Shown: positions 1 through 12,200, numbered from the stretch's first letter. The stretch is 64,000 nucleotides of DNA from Rhizobium sp. Root708 (GCF_001429725.1 NZ_LMHV01000012.1:372875-436874), one strand, 5' to 3'. Notes: a model not told the origin generated them from the letters alone. Numbers and translations: made by a program.

Positions 1-1281
1 GATCTCGGCCTGCTGCGTACCAAGGCGGTGCCGCAGGCAGACGGCAGCTACAAACTATCAGGCCAGAAGATCTTCATTTCCGCAGGCGAGCACGACATGA
101 CGGACAATATCGTCCATCTGGTGTTGGCCCGCATCGAGGGCGCACCCGAGGGTACCCGGGGCATTTCGCTCTTCATCGTCCCGAAGTTTATGGTCACGGC
201 TGATGGCGCGGTTGGAGCGCGCAACCAGGTCTCCTGCGGCGCGGTCGAGCACAAGATGGGTATTCACGGCAACGCCACCTGCGTCATGAACTATGACGAT
301 GCGGCCGGCTTCCTCATTGGCGCCGAGAACAAGGGCCTCAGCGCCATGTTCGTGATGATGAACGAGGCGCGTCTCAGCGTCGGCCTGCAGGGACTGGCAA
401 TCTCCGAAATCGCTTACCAGAACGCCGTCAACTATGCCCGCGAGCGCATCCAGGGCCGTTCTCTGTCCGGCCCGAAGGCGCCGGAAAAGAAGGCGGATCC
501 GATCATCGTGCATCCGGATATCCGCCGCACGCTGATGACGATCCGCGCCTTCAACGAGGCCGGCCGCGCCTTCCTGCTCTGGACGGCGCTGAAATCCGAC
601 ATCGCCCACCGCTCGGCGGACGAGAAGGAGCGCCAGACGGCCGACGATATCCTCGGCCTCGTCACCCCTATCCTCAAGGGCGTCCTGACCGACAAGGGCT
701 TCGACCACGCCGTCATGGCCCAGCAGGTCTTCGGTGGCCACGGTTACATCGAAGAGCACGGCATGAGCCAATATGTGCGCGATGCGCGCATCGCCATGAT
801 CTACGAGGGTGCCAACGGCATCCAGGCGCTCGATCTGGTCGGCCGCAAGCTCGGCCAGAACGGCGGCCGCGCCGTCATGGCGCTGTTCAAGGAAATCGGC
901 GATTTCTGCGAGGAAAACCGCAACGACGAACAGATGGCCTTCTTCACCAAGAACCTGAAGAAGGGGTTGAACGACGTGCAGGCGGCAACCATGTGGTTCA
1001 TGCAGCATGCGATGGCCAAGCCCGACAATGCCGGCGCCGGCTCGACCGACTACATGCACCTCTTCGGTCTCGTCGTGCTCGGCTACATGTGGGCAAAGAT
1101 GGCGAAGGCCGCCGAGGACGGCATTGCCGCCGGAGAGACGGAGCGCGAGGCCTTCCTTCGCAACAAACTGATCACCGCGCGCTTCTTCATGGAGCGGATC
1201 ATGCCGGAAACGGCGCTGCGCAAGGCCCGGATCGAAACCGGTGCCGAAACGATGATGACCTTGGCCGCCGAGGCCTTTTGA
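1..1281 (+). CDS. Acyl-CoA dehydrogenase, 3' part (5' end outside window)
   Basis: The reading frame is open from base 1, so this is the C-terminal ~426 residues of a longer protein; rhizobial enzymes of this type are about 590 residues. It would oxidise acyl-CoA to trans-2-enoyl-CoA with FAD and pass electrons to ETF. Visible are the FAD-domain middle part, the QVFGGHGY motif, and [17 protein letters not shown], where the Glu after Tyr is the usual catalytic base of this large subfamily. A C-terminal extension ends in AAEAF. The thiolase starts 36 bases downstream, and the hydratase/dehydrogenase follows, so the three look like one beta-oxidation operon. Substrate chain length cannot be read from the sequence. 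Confidence 0.93.
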   Translation, partial: DLGLLRTKAVPQADGSYKLSGQKIFISAGEHDMTDNIVHLVLARIEGAPEGTRGISLFIVPKFMVTADGAVGARNQVSCGAVEHKMGIHGNATCVMNYDDAAGFLIGAENKGLSAMFVMMNEARLSVGLQGLAISEIAYQNAVNYARERIQGRSLSGPKAPEKKADPIIVHPDIRRTLMTIRAFNEAGRAFLLWTALKSDIAHRSADEKERQTADDILGLVTPILKGVLTDKGFDHAVMAQQVFGGHGYIEEHGMSQYVRDARIAMIYEGANGIQALDLVGRKLGQNGGRAVMALFKEIGDFCEENRNDEQMAFFTKNLKKGLNDVQAATMWFMQHAMAKPDNAGAGSTDYMHLFGLVVLGYMWAKMAKAAEDGIAAGETEREAFLRNKLITARFFMERIMPETALRKARIETGAETMMTLAAEAF

Positions 1282-1317
1282 GTTCAACGGCGCCCGCGCC
1301 GACAGGGAGATAGAGGA

Positions 1318-2526
<1,209 letters not shown>

Positions 2527-2537
2527 GGAAGACCGGG

Positions 2538-2753
2538 ATGGAACGCGAGGTCTACCAGCAGCAAAAGAACGGGATCGAACAGCAGTTCGCGCAGCATAAT
2601 CTGGAGAAGGATATGGCAGCGGATTACGCCGCCGCCTTCTCGAAGGTGGATGATGGCGCGCAAGTACGCGAGCTCAACTCGGTAAACCGTGCGCTGCTGG
2701 TATTTCTTGCTGTGGTTTTGATCGGCTTCGCAGTCCTGGTCGCCGTCTACTGA
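2538..2753 (+). CDS. Small single-pass membrane protein
   Basis: A 71-residue protein starts 11 bases after the thiolase stop, with GGGAAGACCGGG just before its ATG. The N-terminal two thirds are polar and helix-prone (EQQFAQHNLEKDMAADYAAAF). Residues ~51-71 form one hydrophobic segment (ALLVFLAVVLIGFAVLVAVY) ending at the C-terminus, so it looks like a tail-anchored protein. I do not recognise a family. Its place inside the beta-oxidation operon suggests co-expression with it, nothing more. Confidence 0.7.
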   Translation: MEREVYQQQKNGIEQQFAQHNLEKDMAADYAAAFSKVDDGAQVRELNSVNRALLVFLAVVLIGFAVLVAVY

Positions 2754-2786
2754 CGAAAACGAATTTGAGGGAAGAGGAATCCCAGA

Positions 2787-5003
2787 ATGACCACCTACAC
2801 CAATTTCACCGTCGAAACAGACGCGGACGGCATCGCCCTTGTCACCTGGGACATGCCCGGCAAATCCATGAACGTCTTCACCGAAGAGGTGATGGACGAG
2901 TTGAATGCCATCGTCGATGCCGTCGTTGCCGATAGCACCGTCAAGGGCGCGGTCATCACCTCAGGCAAGTCGAGCTTTTCCGGCGGCGCCGACCTCTCGA
3001 TGATCAAGTCGATGTTCGCGCTCTACCAGCATGAAAAGGCTGCCAACCCCGATGGCGCGGCGCAGAAGCTGTTCGATCTCGTCGGCCGCATGACCGGCCT
3101 GTTCCGCAAGATCGAAACCTCGGGCAAGCCGTGGGTCTCGGCGATCAACGGAACCTGCATGGGCGGCGCCTTCGAAATGTCGCTTGCCTGCCACGGCCGC
3201 GTCGCCTCCAACGCCAAGTCGGTGAAGATCGCGCTTCCCGAGGTCAAGGTCGGCATCTTCCCGGGTGCCGGCGGCACGCAGCGCGTCTCGCGCCTGGCGG
3301 ACGCCCAGTCGGCCCTGCAGATGATGACGACGGGCCAGTCGCTGACGGCAGCGCGCGCCAAGGCGATGAACCTCCTGCATCAGGTGGTCGAACCGGACCA
3401 GCTGATCGCGGCAGCCAGGCAGATGATCAAGGACGGGCTGAAGCCGGTCGCTCCCTGGGACGAAAAGGGCTTCAAGGTGCCCGGCGGCGGCATCTGGACG
3501 CCGGCGGCAGCGCAGCTCTGGCCGGCCGCACCGGCGATCCTGCGCCGCGAAACCTCAGGCAACTACCCGGCTGCACTCGCCATCCTCAAATGCGTCTATG
3601 AAGGCCTGCAAGTGCCGTTCGACACCGGCCTCAGGATCGAGCAGCGCTACTTCACCGAGATCCTGCAGACCAGCGAAGCCTTCTCGATGATCCGTTCGCT
3701 CTTCATTTCCATGCAGGAGCTCGGCAAAGGGGCCCGCCGCCCCGCCGGGATCCCGAAAACGGTGTTGAAGAAAGTGGGTGTCGTCGGCGCCGGTTTCATG
3801 GGAGCCTCGATCGCCTACGTGACCGCCGCTGCCGGCATCCCAGTGACCCTCATTGACCGCGACATCGAAGCGGCGACCAAGGGCAAGGGCGTCGGCGAGG
3901 GACTGGTGAAAGACTCAGTCGGTAAGGGTCGTCTTACGCAGGATGAGGGCGCGGCGCTGCTGTCGCGTATCACCCCCTCTGCCGACTATGCCGACCTCAA
4001 GGATGCCGATCTCGTCATCGAAGCGGTGTTCGAAGACCGCGAGGTCAAGAAGGCCGTGATCGAGGCGGTTGAGGCCGTGTTGCCCGAGGGCGCCATCTTC
4101 GCCTCCAACACCTCGACGCTGCCGATCACGGGCCTTGCCAAAAGCTCCAAGCGACCGGTTGATTTCATCGGCGTGCACTTCTTCTCGCCGGTCGAAAAGA
4201 TGATGCTGACGGAGGTCATTCTCGGCAAGCAGACCGGCGACAAGGCGCTTGCCGTTGCGCTCGATTACGTCGCCGCGATCAGGAAGACGCCCATCGTCGT
4301 CAACGACACCCGCGGCTTCTTCGTCAACCGCTGCGTCTTCCGCTACATCCACGAAGCCTACGATATGCTGATCGAAGGCGTGCCGCCCGCGATGATCGAG
4401 AATGCCGCGAAGATGGCGGGCATGCCGGTTGGACCGCTATCCCTGAACGACGAGGTGGCGATCGATCTCAGCCAGAAGATCCTCAAGGCGACCGTCGCCG
4501 ATCTCGGTGAGGCCGCCGTCAATCCCGAACATATGGCGCTGATCAACAGGATGGTCGATGAGCTCGACCGCCGCGGCCGCAAGAACGGCAAGGGCTTCTA
4601 CGACTATCCGGCGAAACCGGCGAAGAAATCGCTCTGGCCTGAACTGAAGACCTTTTACCCGCAGAAGAAGGCGGGTGAGGTCGATGTCGAGGTGCTGAAG
4701 CAGCGCTTCCTCGTCACCATCGCGCTTGAGGCGGCGCGCACCATCGAGGAAGGCATCGTCACCGACCCGCGCGAGGCCGACGTCGGCTCCATCCTCGGAT
4801 TCGGCTTCGCCCCCTACACCGGCGGCGCCCTCTCCTACATCGACGGCATGGGTGTGAAGACCTTCGTGGAACTCTGCGATAAGCTTGCGGTAACCTACGG
4901 CACCCACTTCGAGCCGACAGCACTGCTGAAGGACATGGCTGCCAAGGGCGAGACCTTCTACACCAGGTTCAATCCCTATGCGAAGGAGAAGGAGGCGGCG
5001 TAG
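2787..5003 (+). CDS. Bifunctional enoyl-CoA hydratase / 3-hydroxyacyl-CoA dehydrogenase (FadB/FadJ-type)
   Basis: This 738-residue protein has the expected length of the multifunctional alpha subunit. The N-terminal ~200 residues are a crotonase domain (FSGGADLSMIKS and GGAFEMSLACHGRV form the oxyanion hole; PEVKVGIFPGAGGTQR). From about residue 330 a Rossmann domain follows (VGVVGAGFMGASIAYV, a GxGxxG NAD site), then the 3HCDH C-terminal domains with GFFVNRC and HFFSPVEKM. It would hydrate enoyl-CoA and oxidise 3-hydroxyacyl-CoA, feeding the thiolase upstream. GAGGAAT sits a few bases before the ATG. A perfect 7-bp stem (4993-4999 with 5004-5010) overlaps the stop codon but lacks a T-run. 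Confidence 0.94.
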   Translation: MTTYTNFTVETDADGIALVTWDMPGKSMNVFTEEVMDELNAIVDAVVADSTVKGAVITSGKSSFSGGADLSMIKSMFALYQHEKAANPDGAAQKLFDLVGRMTGLFRKIETSGKPWVSAINGTCMGGAFEMSLACHGRVASNAKSVKIALPEVKVGIFPGAGGTQRVSRLADAQSALQMMTTGQSLTAARAKAMNLLHQVVEPDQLIAAARQMIKDGLKPVAPWDEKGFKVPGGGIWTPAAAQLWPAAPAILRRETSGNYPAALAILKCVYEGLQVPFDTGLRIEQRYFTEILQTSEAFSMIRSLFISMQELGKGARRPAGIPKTVLKKVGVVGAGFMGASIAYVTAAAGIPVTLIDRDIEAATKGKGVGEGLVKDSVGKGRLTQDEGAALLSRITPSADYADLKDADLVIEAVFEDREVKKAVIEAVEAVLPEGAIFASNTSTLPITGLAKSSKRPVDFIGVHFFSPVEKMMLTEVILGKQTGDKALAVALDYVAAIRKTPIVVNDTRGFFVNRCVFRYIHEAYDMLIEGVPPAMIENAAKMAGMPVGPLSLNDEVAIDLSQKILKATVADLGEAAVNPEHMALINRMVDELDRRGRKNGKGFYDYPAKPAKKSLWPELKTFYPQKKAGEVDVEVLKQRFLVTIALEAARTIEEGIVTDPREADVGSILGFGFAPYTGGALSYIDGMGVKTFVELCDKLAVTYGTHFEPTALLKDMAAKGETFYTRFNPYAKEKEAA

Positions 5004-5061
5004 GCCGCCTTCGCGCGCGCGGCCGGGGCCGCGGCTATGCGTGGTCCCCAGGCTGGACGCC

Positions 5062-5466
5062 TCAGTCCCGACCGTCGGTAAACTCGACGAGATCCCAGAG
5101 ATTTCCGTAGAGATCCCTAAATACCGCCACGATGCCGTAGTCGGCATCCTTCGGCTCGCGTACGAACTCCACTCCCTTTCCCGTCAAGCTGCGATAGTCC
5201 CGCCAGAAGTCGTCGGTCCGCAGGAAAAGGAAAACCCGTCCACCCGCCTGATCGCCGATGTATTCTTGCTGGTGCGGCGTCGAGGCGCGCGCAAGCAACA
5301 GGGAGGCACTTCCGTCGCCGGGTGGCTTCACGACGACCCAGCGCTTGTCCTGCTCCGGCTGATAGCGATCCTCGACGAGGACGAATCCGAGCGTCTGAAC
5401 ATAGAAGTCGATGGCTTCATCGTAGTCGCGCACGACGATGGCGATATAGGTGAGGCTCTGGTTCAT
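5062..5466 (-). CDS. VOC (glyoxalase/bleomycin-resistance) family protein
   Basis: A 134-residue single VOC fold: the first strand-helix unit reads LTYIAIVVRDYDEAIDFYVQTLGF and the C-terminal one ends DLYGNLWDLVEF, with Glu at the usual metal-ligand position. Proteins of this kind bind or isomerise small molecules; the substrate cannot be deduced. The usual first-strand His is replaced (YIAIVV instead of HxAxxV), so one ligand of a classical metal site may be missing. It converges on the beta-oxidation operon and is divergent from the lytic transglycosylase. No operon partner. Confidence 0.85.
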   Translation of the reverse strand: MNQSLTYIAIVVRDYDEAIDFYVQTLGFVLVEDRYQPEQDKRWVVVKPPGDGSASLLLARASTPHQQEYIGDQAGGRVFLFLRTDDFWRDYRSLTGKGVEFVREPKDADYGIVAVFRDLYGNLWDLVEFTDGRD

Positions 5467-5687
5467 CGGGTTGCGTCAGGCTTTCGCTTGGGTTCGCCAT
5501 GAGTATAGGGAGCGCCGTCCGTTGAGAATACCGCACCGTCGTCTCTGCGCGCTTCCGGGTCCGCCGCGGAAAATTTCCCTCGATGATTGACGGCGTCGTT
5601 TTTGCTGCCAAAATTTCGGTCGGGCACCGGCCTTGAGTGATCATCCGGCACCTGCCGCGCAGTCTTGATGCCGATTGAGGTCTGCCA

Positions 5688-6617
5688 ATGATGACATGCC
5701 GCGTGACCCGGTTGGCCGTCGCGCTGATTTCGATAGCGTGCGTGATGCACCAGCCCGAGATCGCCTTGGCGGAGCCTCGCGACGTCGATGCCGCGTGCCT
5801 TTATACCGGCAATGCCGACGATGGCAGGCCGCTTTGCATCCGCAAGGATCACTTCAATACCGATCTCTGCGAGGTCATCGATCACTTCGCGGCCAGCCGC
5901 AACCTGCCACCGGCCTTTTTCGCGCGGCTCATATGGCGTGAGAGTCTCTTCCGACCGGAAGCTGTAAGCCCCAAGGGGGCGGAGGGCATCGCGCAATTCA
6001 TGCCGGCCACCGCGCGGCGCCGGTCGCTGGAAAACAGTTTTGATGTGGTCAAGGCGCTGGATGCGTCATCGCGATATCTGGATGAGCTGAGGCTCCGTTT
6101 CGGCAATCTCGGGCTCGCAGCCGCAGCCTACAATGCCGGTGAAGCCGGCCTGTCTCGTTTCCTTTCCTCCGGCCGTCTGTCGATCGAAACCCGGGATTAT
6201 GTCTTTGCGATCACCGGCCATATCGTCGAAGCGTGGCGGGACAATCCTCCCGAAAGCGCCGCGCCGGCACTGCAGGACGGAAAGCCGTTTCGCGATGCCT
6301 GCATAACGCTTGCCGAGACAAGGCAGATGAACGATCCCGTGCTTGCAGGTTCGGCCGATTGGGCGCCCTGGGGCGTCCAGCTCGCGGCGCACTACAATCC
6401 CGCCGTCGCCGACCGGCTGTTTCTCGTCTCTCTTTCAAAGCTGCCGGCGCCATTGAACGCCGAGCGCGCGCTTATCGTCCGTCAGCGAGGCGGAAACTTC
6501 GGATACCGGCCGCGTTATGCGGCAAGGATCGGCCAGGAAACGAGGGGCGATGCGACAAAGCTCTGCGGTGCCATTCGCGCCGCCGGCGTTCCCTGCACGG
6601 TCTTCCGCAATCGTTAA
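5688..6617 (+). CDS. Secreted lytic transglycosylase (SLT family)
   Basis: A 309-residue protein with an N-terminal signal-like stretch (residues ~1-29, ending EIALAEP). The SLT core follows: LIWRESLFRPEAVSPKGAEGIAQFMPATA with catalytic Glu85, then AAAAYNAGEAGLSRFL and ETRDYVFAITGH, the family's motifs in the correct order. It would cleave peptidoglycan in the periplasm to 1,6-anhydro-muropeptides. The C-terminal ~100 residues carry no domain I recognise, but RGGNFGYRPRYAARIGQETRGDATKLCGAIRAAGVPC looks like a small SPOR-like fold. It converges with the Gre-type gene, only 16 bases apart. Confidence 0.88.
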   Translation: MMTCRVTRLAVALISIACVMHQPEIALAEPRDVDAACLYTGNADDGRPLCIRKDHFNTDLCEVIDHFAASRNLPPAFFARLIWRESLFRPEAVSPKGAEGIAQFMPATARRRSLENSFDVVKALDASSRYLDELRLRFGNLGLAAAAYNAGEAGLSRFLSSGRLSIETRDYVFAITGHIVEAWRDNPPESAAPALQDGKPFRDACITLAETRQMNDPVLAGSADWAPWGVQLAAHYNPAVADRLFLVSLSKLPAPLNAERALIVRQRGGNFGYRPRYAARIGQETRGDATKLCGAIRAAGVPCTVFRNR

Positions 6618-6633
6618 CGGCTGTAGCGGGCGC

Positions 6634-7116
6634 TTATGAAATCGCGACGATCTCGATTTCCTGCCCGCCGGTTTCGAAGGCATCCCCGACCGCTTTGCCG
6701 ATGAGAAGCCTCGCCACTGGAGACACGAACGAGATCGATCCGGCTTTCGGATCGGCCTCGTCCTCGCCGACGATCCGGTAGGTCTGGACACGTCCGTCGT
6801 CACGGCTGAACGTCACCATGCTTCCGAATGCGACCACGTCCGAGGACGTTGGATCTGGCATGAGCTGCGCCGTGTGAAGTCTGGCCTTGAGATAGCGCAG
6901 GTCGCGCATAGGACCTGCCGTCTGTCGCCGCCGCTCGTTGATATCCTCCACGACGCTGGCGGCATCGTAGGCCTCGCGCGCTTCTTTCAGCTGGCGTTCG
7001 AGTGCATCAAGACCTGCCTTCGTCACAAGGTTGGGGTGGGGCGAAATCGGCCGGTCGGGGAGCAAGGTCTCCGATGCGGCTTCCGCACTCTCTTCCTTCA
7101 CAAAGGCAACGCTCAA
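6634..7116 (-). CDS. GreA/GreB-family transcription elongation factor
   Basis: About 160 residues. The N-terminal coiled-coil part (LVTKAGLDALERQLKEAREAYDAA) and the C-terminal FKBP-like part (GSMVTFSRDDGRVQTYRIVGEDEADPKAGSISFVSPVARLLIGKAVGD) match GreA/GreB, which reactivate backtracked RNA polymerase. I place the start at the TTG at 7116-7114 because GGAG lies eight bases upstream and the product begins SVAFVKEES, as I recall for rhizobial relatives; an ATG at 7149 would add 11 unlikely residues. A separate housekeeping greA is expected elsewhere, so this is probably a paralogue. Confidence 0.85.
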   Translation of the reverse strand: MSVAFVKEESAEAASETLLPDRPISPHPNLVTKAGLDALERQLKEAREAYDAASVVEDINERRRQTAGPMRDLRYLKARLHTAQLMPDPTSSDVVAFGSMVTFSRDDGRVQTYRIVGEDEADPKAGSISFVSPVARLLIGKAVGDAFETGGQEIEIVAIS

Positions 7117-7281
7117 TCGTCCAACTCCAATCCAATACAACAAGCTCAATGCCGCCTCGCGGCCATGGCAGCGCCTTTATGAAGCATAGGCCGACTGCAA
7201 ATTTGTGCAACTCGCGAAGCCGGCAGCAGTCGGAAATGGCGATGGGGGCACCTCTGCGCCATGCCGTATTGTCAGGCCGCT

Positions 7282-8487
7282 TCAAGCTGCAGCCGCTGGC
7301 TTCTCCCGTCCGTTGCGAATTGCCATCAATCCGGAAATGCTGACGAGAATGATCGCCGTCGCATAGATGTCGGTGGTGAGCGTGTAGCCCAGCGATTTGG
7401 CGAGGAACCCCGCCAGGATCGCGGGCAGGCTGAAGGCAAGGTAGCTCTGGATGTAGAAGGCCGACAGCAGGCCCGCCCGCTCCTCGGGTCGAGCAAGCGG
7501 CATGATGGTGCCGAGCGCGCCCAGGAAATTGGTGCCGAAGCCGGCGCCGGTCAGCAGCGTTCCGAGCAGCAGCAAAGTGACGCTGGCAAGATGAACACCG
7601 CCGACAACGGTCAGGATGCCGAGCGTGGTCGTCAACGTCCCGATCGCAAGGTTTGCATTCGCTGCCTTGCTGCGGCGAAGGAAGACGGTGGCAGCGCCCG
7701 AGGCCATGAGTGCCGTCACGACAGCACCGCCCGTCAACGGCGCATGATTGCCTGTCGTGGTCACCACAAGCGAGGGGACGAGCGAGAGATAGAAACCGCC
7801 CAGCGTCCAGTTGGCGATGTTGATCGGCGTCACCAGCGATAGCGGGCGCCGGATCTGCGGCGGGACCGCGATGCTTGGCTTCAGCGCGTTCCAGAAGCCG
7901 GGACGCCTTCCGCCTGTCTCCGGCGTTGCCCAGATCGCCACTGCCTGTACGACGAAAGCGGCGAGCAGCAGTGCATAGACGAGATGCAGCGGGAAGGGGC
8001 CGTATTGGATGAGCGCGCTCGTACCGAGTGCCCCGATCGCCATCCCCGACAGCGGCGCGATGGAGTTGACGAGCTGCCCTTTCGCGCGGTCGACATCGAC
8101 CAGTGCCGCGCCGATCGAAGCGCCGGCGATCCCGGTGGCGAGACCCTGAACGATGCGCGCGGCGATCAACCAGCCGGGGCCGCTGGCAATGACGAAAAGC
8201 CCCATCGCAAGAATTTCAATGATCAGGGCGGCGAAGATGACAGGCTTGCGGCCAAGATGATCCGAAATCGAGCCGGCGATCAGCAATGCCCCGAGGAGTG
8301 CAAAGGCATACACGGCAAAGACAAGGGTGATGAGCACAGGAGAGATGGCGAAACTCTCCTGGTAGATGCGGTAGAGGGGCGTGGGCGCTGCCGAAGCGCC
8401 GAAGAACGTGCCGAGCGTGACGGCGTGGAAGGCGACGGGGTTTTTCGGGGAGTACGGAGTTTCTCTGGATTCGCGGGAGGACAGCAT
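7282..8487 (-). CDS. MFS transporter (drug-efflux type)
   Basis: This 401-residue protein has about 12 hydrophobic segments. The motif-A loop between helices 2 and 3 reads GSISDHLGRKPV, the major facilitator signature. There is no periplasmic domain. It is a proton-driven inner-membrane transporter, and the arrangement (divergent from a TetR gene 132 bases away) is typical of a regulated efflux pump; the substrate is unknown. AAGGGGAA lies five bases before the ATG. A palindrome in the shared upstream region (8550-8562) is the likely operator. Confidence 0.88.
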   Translation of the reverse strand: MLSSRESRETPYSPKNPVAFHAVTLGTFFGASAAPTPLYRIYQESFAISPVLITLVFAVYAFALLGALLIAGSISDHLGRKPVIFAALIIEILAMGLFVIASGPGWLIAARIVQGLATGIAGASIGAALVDVDRAKGQLVNSIAPLSGMAIGALGTSALIQYGPFPLHLVYALLLAAFVVQAVAIWATPETGGRRPGFWNALKPSIAVPPQIRRPLSLVTPINIANWTLGGFYLSLVPSLVVTTTGNHAPLTGGAVVTALMASGAATVFLRRSKAANANLAIGTLTTTLGILTVVGGVHLASVTLLLLGTLLTGAGFGTNFLGALGTIMPLARPEERAGLLSAFYIQSYLAFSLPAILAGFLAKSLGYTLTTDIYATAIILVSISGLMAIRNGREKPAAAA

Positions 8488-8549
8488 CTATATTCCCCTT
8501 AAAGCTAAATCGTTGCGTTTGCGTGATGTAGGCGCGCGGGACGCTAAAA

Positions 8550-8562
8550 GCAAATTATTTGC
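8550..8562. promoter_or_regulatory. Candidate TetR operator palindrome between MFS and TetR genes
   Basis: GCAAAT-T-ATTTGC is a perfect 13-base palindrome in the 132-base divergent gap, the only one I see there. TetR proteins usually bind such sites and repress both the pump gene and themselves. The operator role is inference from position. Confidence 0.45.
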
Positions 8563-8619
8563 GTTAATGGGACGTTCAAAGATTTTGAACCGTCCTCGGA
8601 AAAGGCAAGCAGGCAGGTC

Positions 8620-9219
8620 ATGACGACAAAGGAAAATCTTCGCCCCGGCGGTCGCAGTGCCCGGGTGCAGGCATCGGTGCACAAGGCGGTTCTAACGCTG
8701 CTGAAGACGATGGACCGTTCCGAGGTCACGATCCCGCTGATCGCGACGGAAGCCGGCGTTACCCCGTCAACGATCTACCGTCGCTGGGGTGACCTGCAGG
8801 AACTGCTCGCGGATGTCGCGGTCGAACGGCTGCGTCCGGACATGCAGCCGGTCGACACAGGCAGCGCCAAGGGCGACCTGCAGGCATGGGCCGAGCAATA
8901 TGCCGAAGAAATGTCGTCCGGCCCCGGGCGCGAAATGATCCGCGACGTCCTCGCGGTTCAGGACAATGCGAACGCCTGCAAGTGCCACGCTTTCACCCGC
9001 GAACAGATGGAGCTGATCGGCGTTCGCGCCGGCGAACGCGGCGAGAGCTTTCCGTCGGCGGATGAGCTGATGGATCGCGTCGTCGCCCCGATCCTCTATG
9101 GGATATTGTTCGGCGAAGCGCCGACGACCAAACGCGTCGATGGCCTCGTCGCCGATGTCATGGCCGAGCGTCCGGTAGCTACTCCGCGGCAGCGCGCTTC
9201 TGCGCCGAAATCTGCGTGA
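8620..9219 (+). CDS. TetR-family transcriptional regulator
   Basis: A 199-residue protein. The N-terminal helix-turn-helix reads VTIPLIATEAGVTPSTIYRRWGDLQELLADVA (residues ~28-60), the TetR DNA-binding signature. The C-terminal part is a helical ligand domain of the TetR_C type with CKCHAF and a tail rich in Arg/Ala. It is divergent from the MFS gene, so it most likely controls that pump in response to a ligand. Its last 41 bases overlap, tail to tail, the end of the large sensor kinase gene on the minus strand. Confidence 0.9.
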   Translation: MTTKENLRPGGRSARVQASVHKAVLTLLKTMDRSEVTIPLIATEAGVTPSTIYRRWGDLQELLADVAVERLRPDMQPVDTGSAKGDLQAWAEQYAEEMSSGPGREMIRDVLAVQDNANACKCHAFTREQMELIGVRAGERGESFPSADELMDRVVAPILYGILFGEAPTTKRVDGLVADVMAERPVATPRQRASAPKSA

Positions 9220-12200
9220 TAAAGGCTCTAAGCGCAGCCGGGCGCACCGGCTTGTGCTGCACGCCGATGCCATGACGTTCGGCATCGACCCGAACCTCCG
9301 GTGTCCGGTCCGCCGTGATTACGAGACCGGGCACATAGGTCGAAAAGCGCTCCCGAACGGCAAGGATCGCCTCCACTCCGGTTCCGTCGCCGAGATGATA
9401 GTCGGCGATGACGAGATCGGGTGCTCCGCGCGCTGAATCCATCTGCGCCAGACCGGCAAGCGAATCCGCCGATTGAACCTCGCATCCCCAGCCGCCGATC
9501 AAGAGCGCCATGCCTTCCAGAATATGGGGTTCGTTGTCGATGCAGAGGACTTTCAGCCCCTGCAGGTTCTGGGCCGTGCGCTCCGCCGGTCGGACCGGAG
9601 CCGGCAGCTCGGCGGAACGGGAGGTTTCGCGTGCCATCACGATCCGGAAATCCGTGCCTCGTCCATGCGTCGATCGCAGTTCGACAGGATGGTTCAGCAC
9701 CCTGGCGATGCGGTCGACGATCGAAAGCCCGAGCCCGAGACCGGAAGCCGTGCGGGCGCCCTCGTCGAGCCGAGCGAATTCCTTGAATACGGTTTTGAAT
9801 TTCGACGGCGGAATGCCGATACCGGAATCGACGACCTGGATGACCACATGCTTGCCACGGCGTCGCGCCCCCACCAGCACCGTGCCGCTGATCGTATACT
9901 TGATCGCGTTCGAGACAAGGTTCTGGATCAGTCGCCGCAAAAGATTGGGGTCCGATCGTACCTTGAGCGATGTCGGCATGATGACGAGCTTGAGGTTCTT
10001 TTCGCGGGCGATGGGCGCGAAATCGGTATGAACGCGTTCCAGCAGCTCGGCGAGCGGAACAGTCGTGAGCCGCGGACGCATGGCGCCGGTGTCGAGGCGG
10101 GATATATCGAGGACGGCGCCGAGAATGCTCTCTACCGATTCCAGCGCCGAGTCGATGTTACGGACAATCGCGCTGCTTTCCGATTGCCCCATCCGCTCGA
10201 CCAGCGCCGAGGAGTAAAGGCGAGCGGCGTTGAGCGGCTGCAGGATATCGTGGCCGGCGGCCGCAAAGAAGCGCGTCTTGCCAAGGTTTGCCTCGTCGGC
10301 GGTGGCGCGGGCCTCGCCAAGTTCGTGGTTCACGCGTGTCAGCTCGGCTGTGCGCTCCTCAACTCGTTGCTCCAGCGTTTCGTTGGCCTGTTTCAGGGCC
10401 ATGTCGGCGGCGACGCGCTGGGTGATGTCGGTGAAGGTGGCGACGATGCCCTTGTCCGGCATCGCATTCGAGCGCACTTCGATGATGCGTTCGCCGCCTG
10501 CCAGAACCAGTGAGAAAGGCTTGTCGAGCGTCAGGAAGTGCCGAACCGTCTGGCTGACGTCGCTGTCCTTCAGATCGCCGCGCTGGCTGAGGATCGCCAC
10601 GATCTCCGACAACGGGAAGCCAACCTGCCCGGCCGTCTCCGGCAGATCGAGCAACTGCCGGAAGCGACGGTTCCAAATGGTCAGGTGGTTGGAACTGTCG
10701 AAGACGGCAATGCCCTGATCCATCTGCGAAAGTGCGGTCTGCAGCATGTCCTGGTTATACTGCAGTGCTTCGCTCGCCTGATCGAGCAGCCAGGCGGTAT
10801 CGGCGGAGGCGTCCTCGACCTTCTGCAGGATGAGCGAGAGAACCAACCGGGCGGAAGAAGAGCCGATCGCGCTGCCGAGCAGCTGTTCGGTGAAATGGAT
10901 GAGCGCCATGTCGGCAGGCTGATCGTCTTCCAGCCGCCGGCCGGAGTTCTGCTGATATGTCCGAAACGATCGCTCCATCCGCTCTTCGCCGAGATAGCGG
11001 GAGATCGTCGTCTTGAGATCGCCGACGCTGATCCGGGTTTTCCAGCCACGCGTCGCAAATTGCGACCGCGACTGCCGCTTGACGAAGATGCCCGCCTGGA
11101 TCCGTTCGAGCGGTCGTGCGTTGCGCGTCACCGATCCGATGACGAAGAAGGCGGTGTTGATGAGCAGGCTCATCACCGTCGCATTGACCAGCGGGTCGGC
11201 GTTCGGGGCGCTGAAGATAGTGGTGCCGGGAAAGATGAAGCCGAGCACGGCGCTGGCAACCGACGAATAATCAGGCCCGCCAAGCGAAGGTAGGAACAGC
11301 AGGTAGATCCAGATGACGAAGCCGGACGTCAGCCCGAGGATCGCGCCGCGCGCATTGGCGCGACGCCAGATCAACCCGCCGAACAGCGACGGCGCCATCT
11401 GAGCGATAGCGGCAAAGGAAAGCAGTCCGATCGAGGCAAGACCAGTGGTGCTGTCGGTCGAACGGTAATAGGCATAGCCGAGCAGTAACACAGCAAAGAT
11501 CGAGCTGCGCCGGATGTTGAGCAGGGTCTTGGCGAAGTCCTCGCGCTGGCCGGCCCGGCCGGCAAGCTTGCGGTGTAGGAAGATCGGCATCACGATATCG
11601 TTTGAGACCATGATCGAAAGCGCCACGGAGGCGACGATCACCATCGCCGTAGCGGCCGAAAATCCGCCGATGAAGGTCACCAGCGAGACGAGCGGCATGT
11701 CGCCGGCGATCGGTAGCGACAGCATATAGAGATCCGCATTGCCGCTGCCGCCAAAGGTCAGCAGACCTCCAAGCGCCACCGGCAGCACGAACAGGTTGAT
11801 GGCGACGAGATAAAGCGGGAAGAGGAAGCCTGCCAACCGCAGCTCTTTCGGTGTGCGGTTCTCTACCACCGTCACGTGGAACTGTCGCGGCAGCATGATG
11901 ATCGCGAAGGCCGACAGCAGCGTCAGCGTGATCCATCGGCTGAGTGGTGTCTGATAGCTGAGCGCCGAAAGCGCCAGCGTGTTGTCGGCGGCCTCGCGCC
12001 ATAGGTCGGCGGGACCGTCGAACAGGAACCAGATCACGCAGACACCCGCAGTCACGGACGCCACGAGCTTGACGACGGACTCCATCGCGACGGCAAGGAT
12101 CAGCCCGTCCTGGTGTTCGGTGGCGTCGGTATGGCGGGTGCCGAACATGATCGCGAAGCACGCCAGAACCAGCGTCACAAGTAGCGGCAGGTCGAGAAAA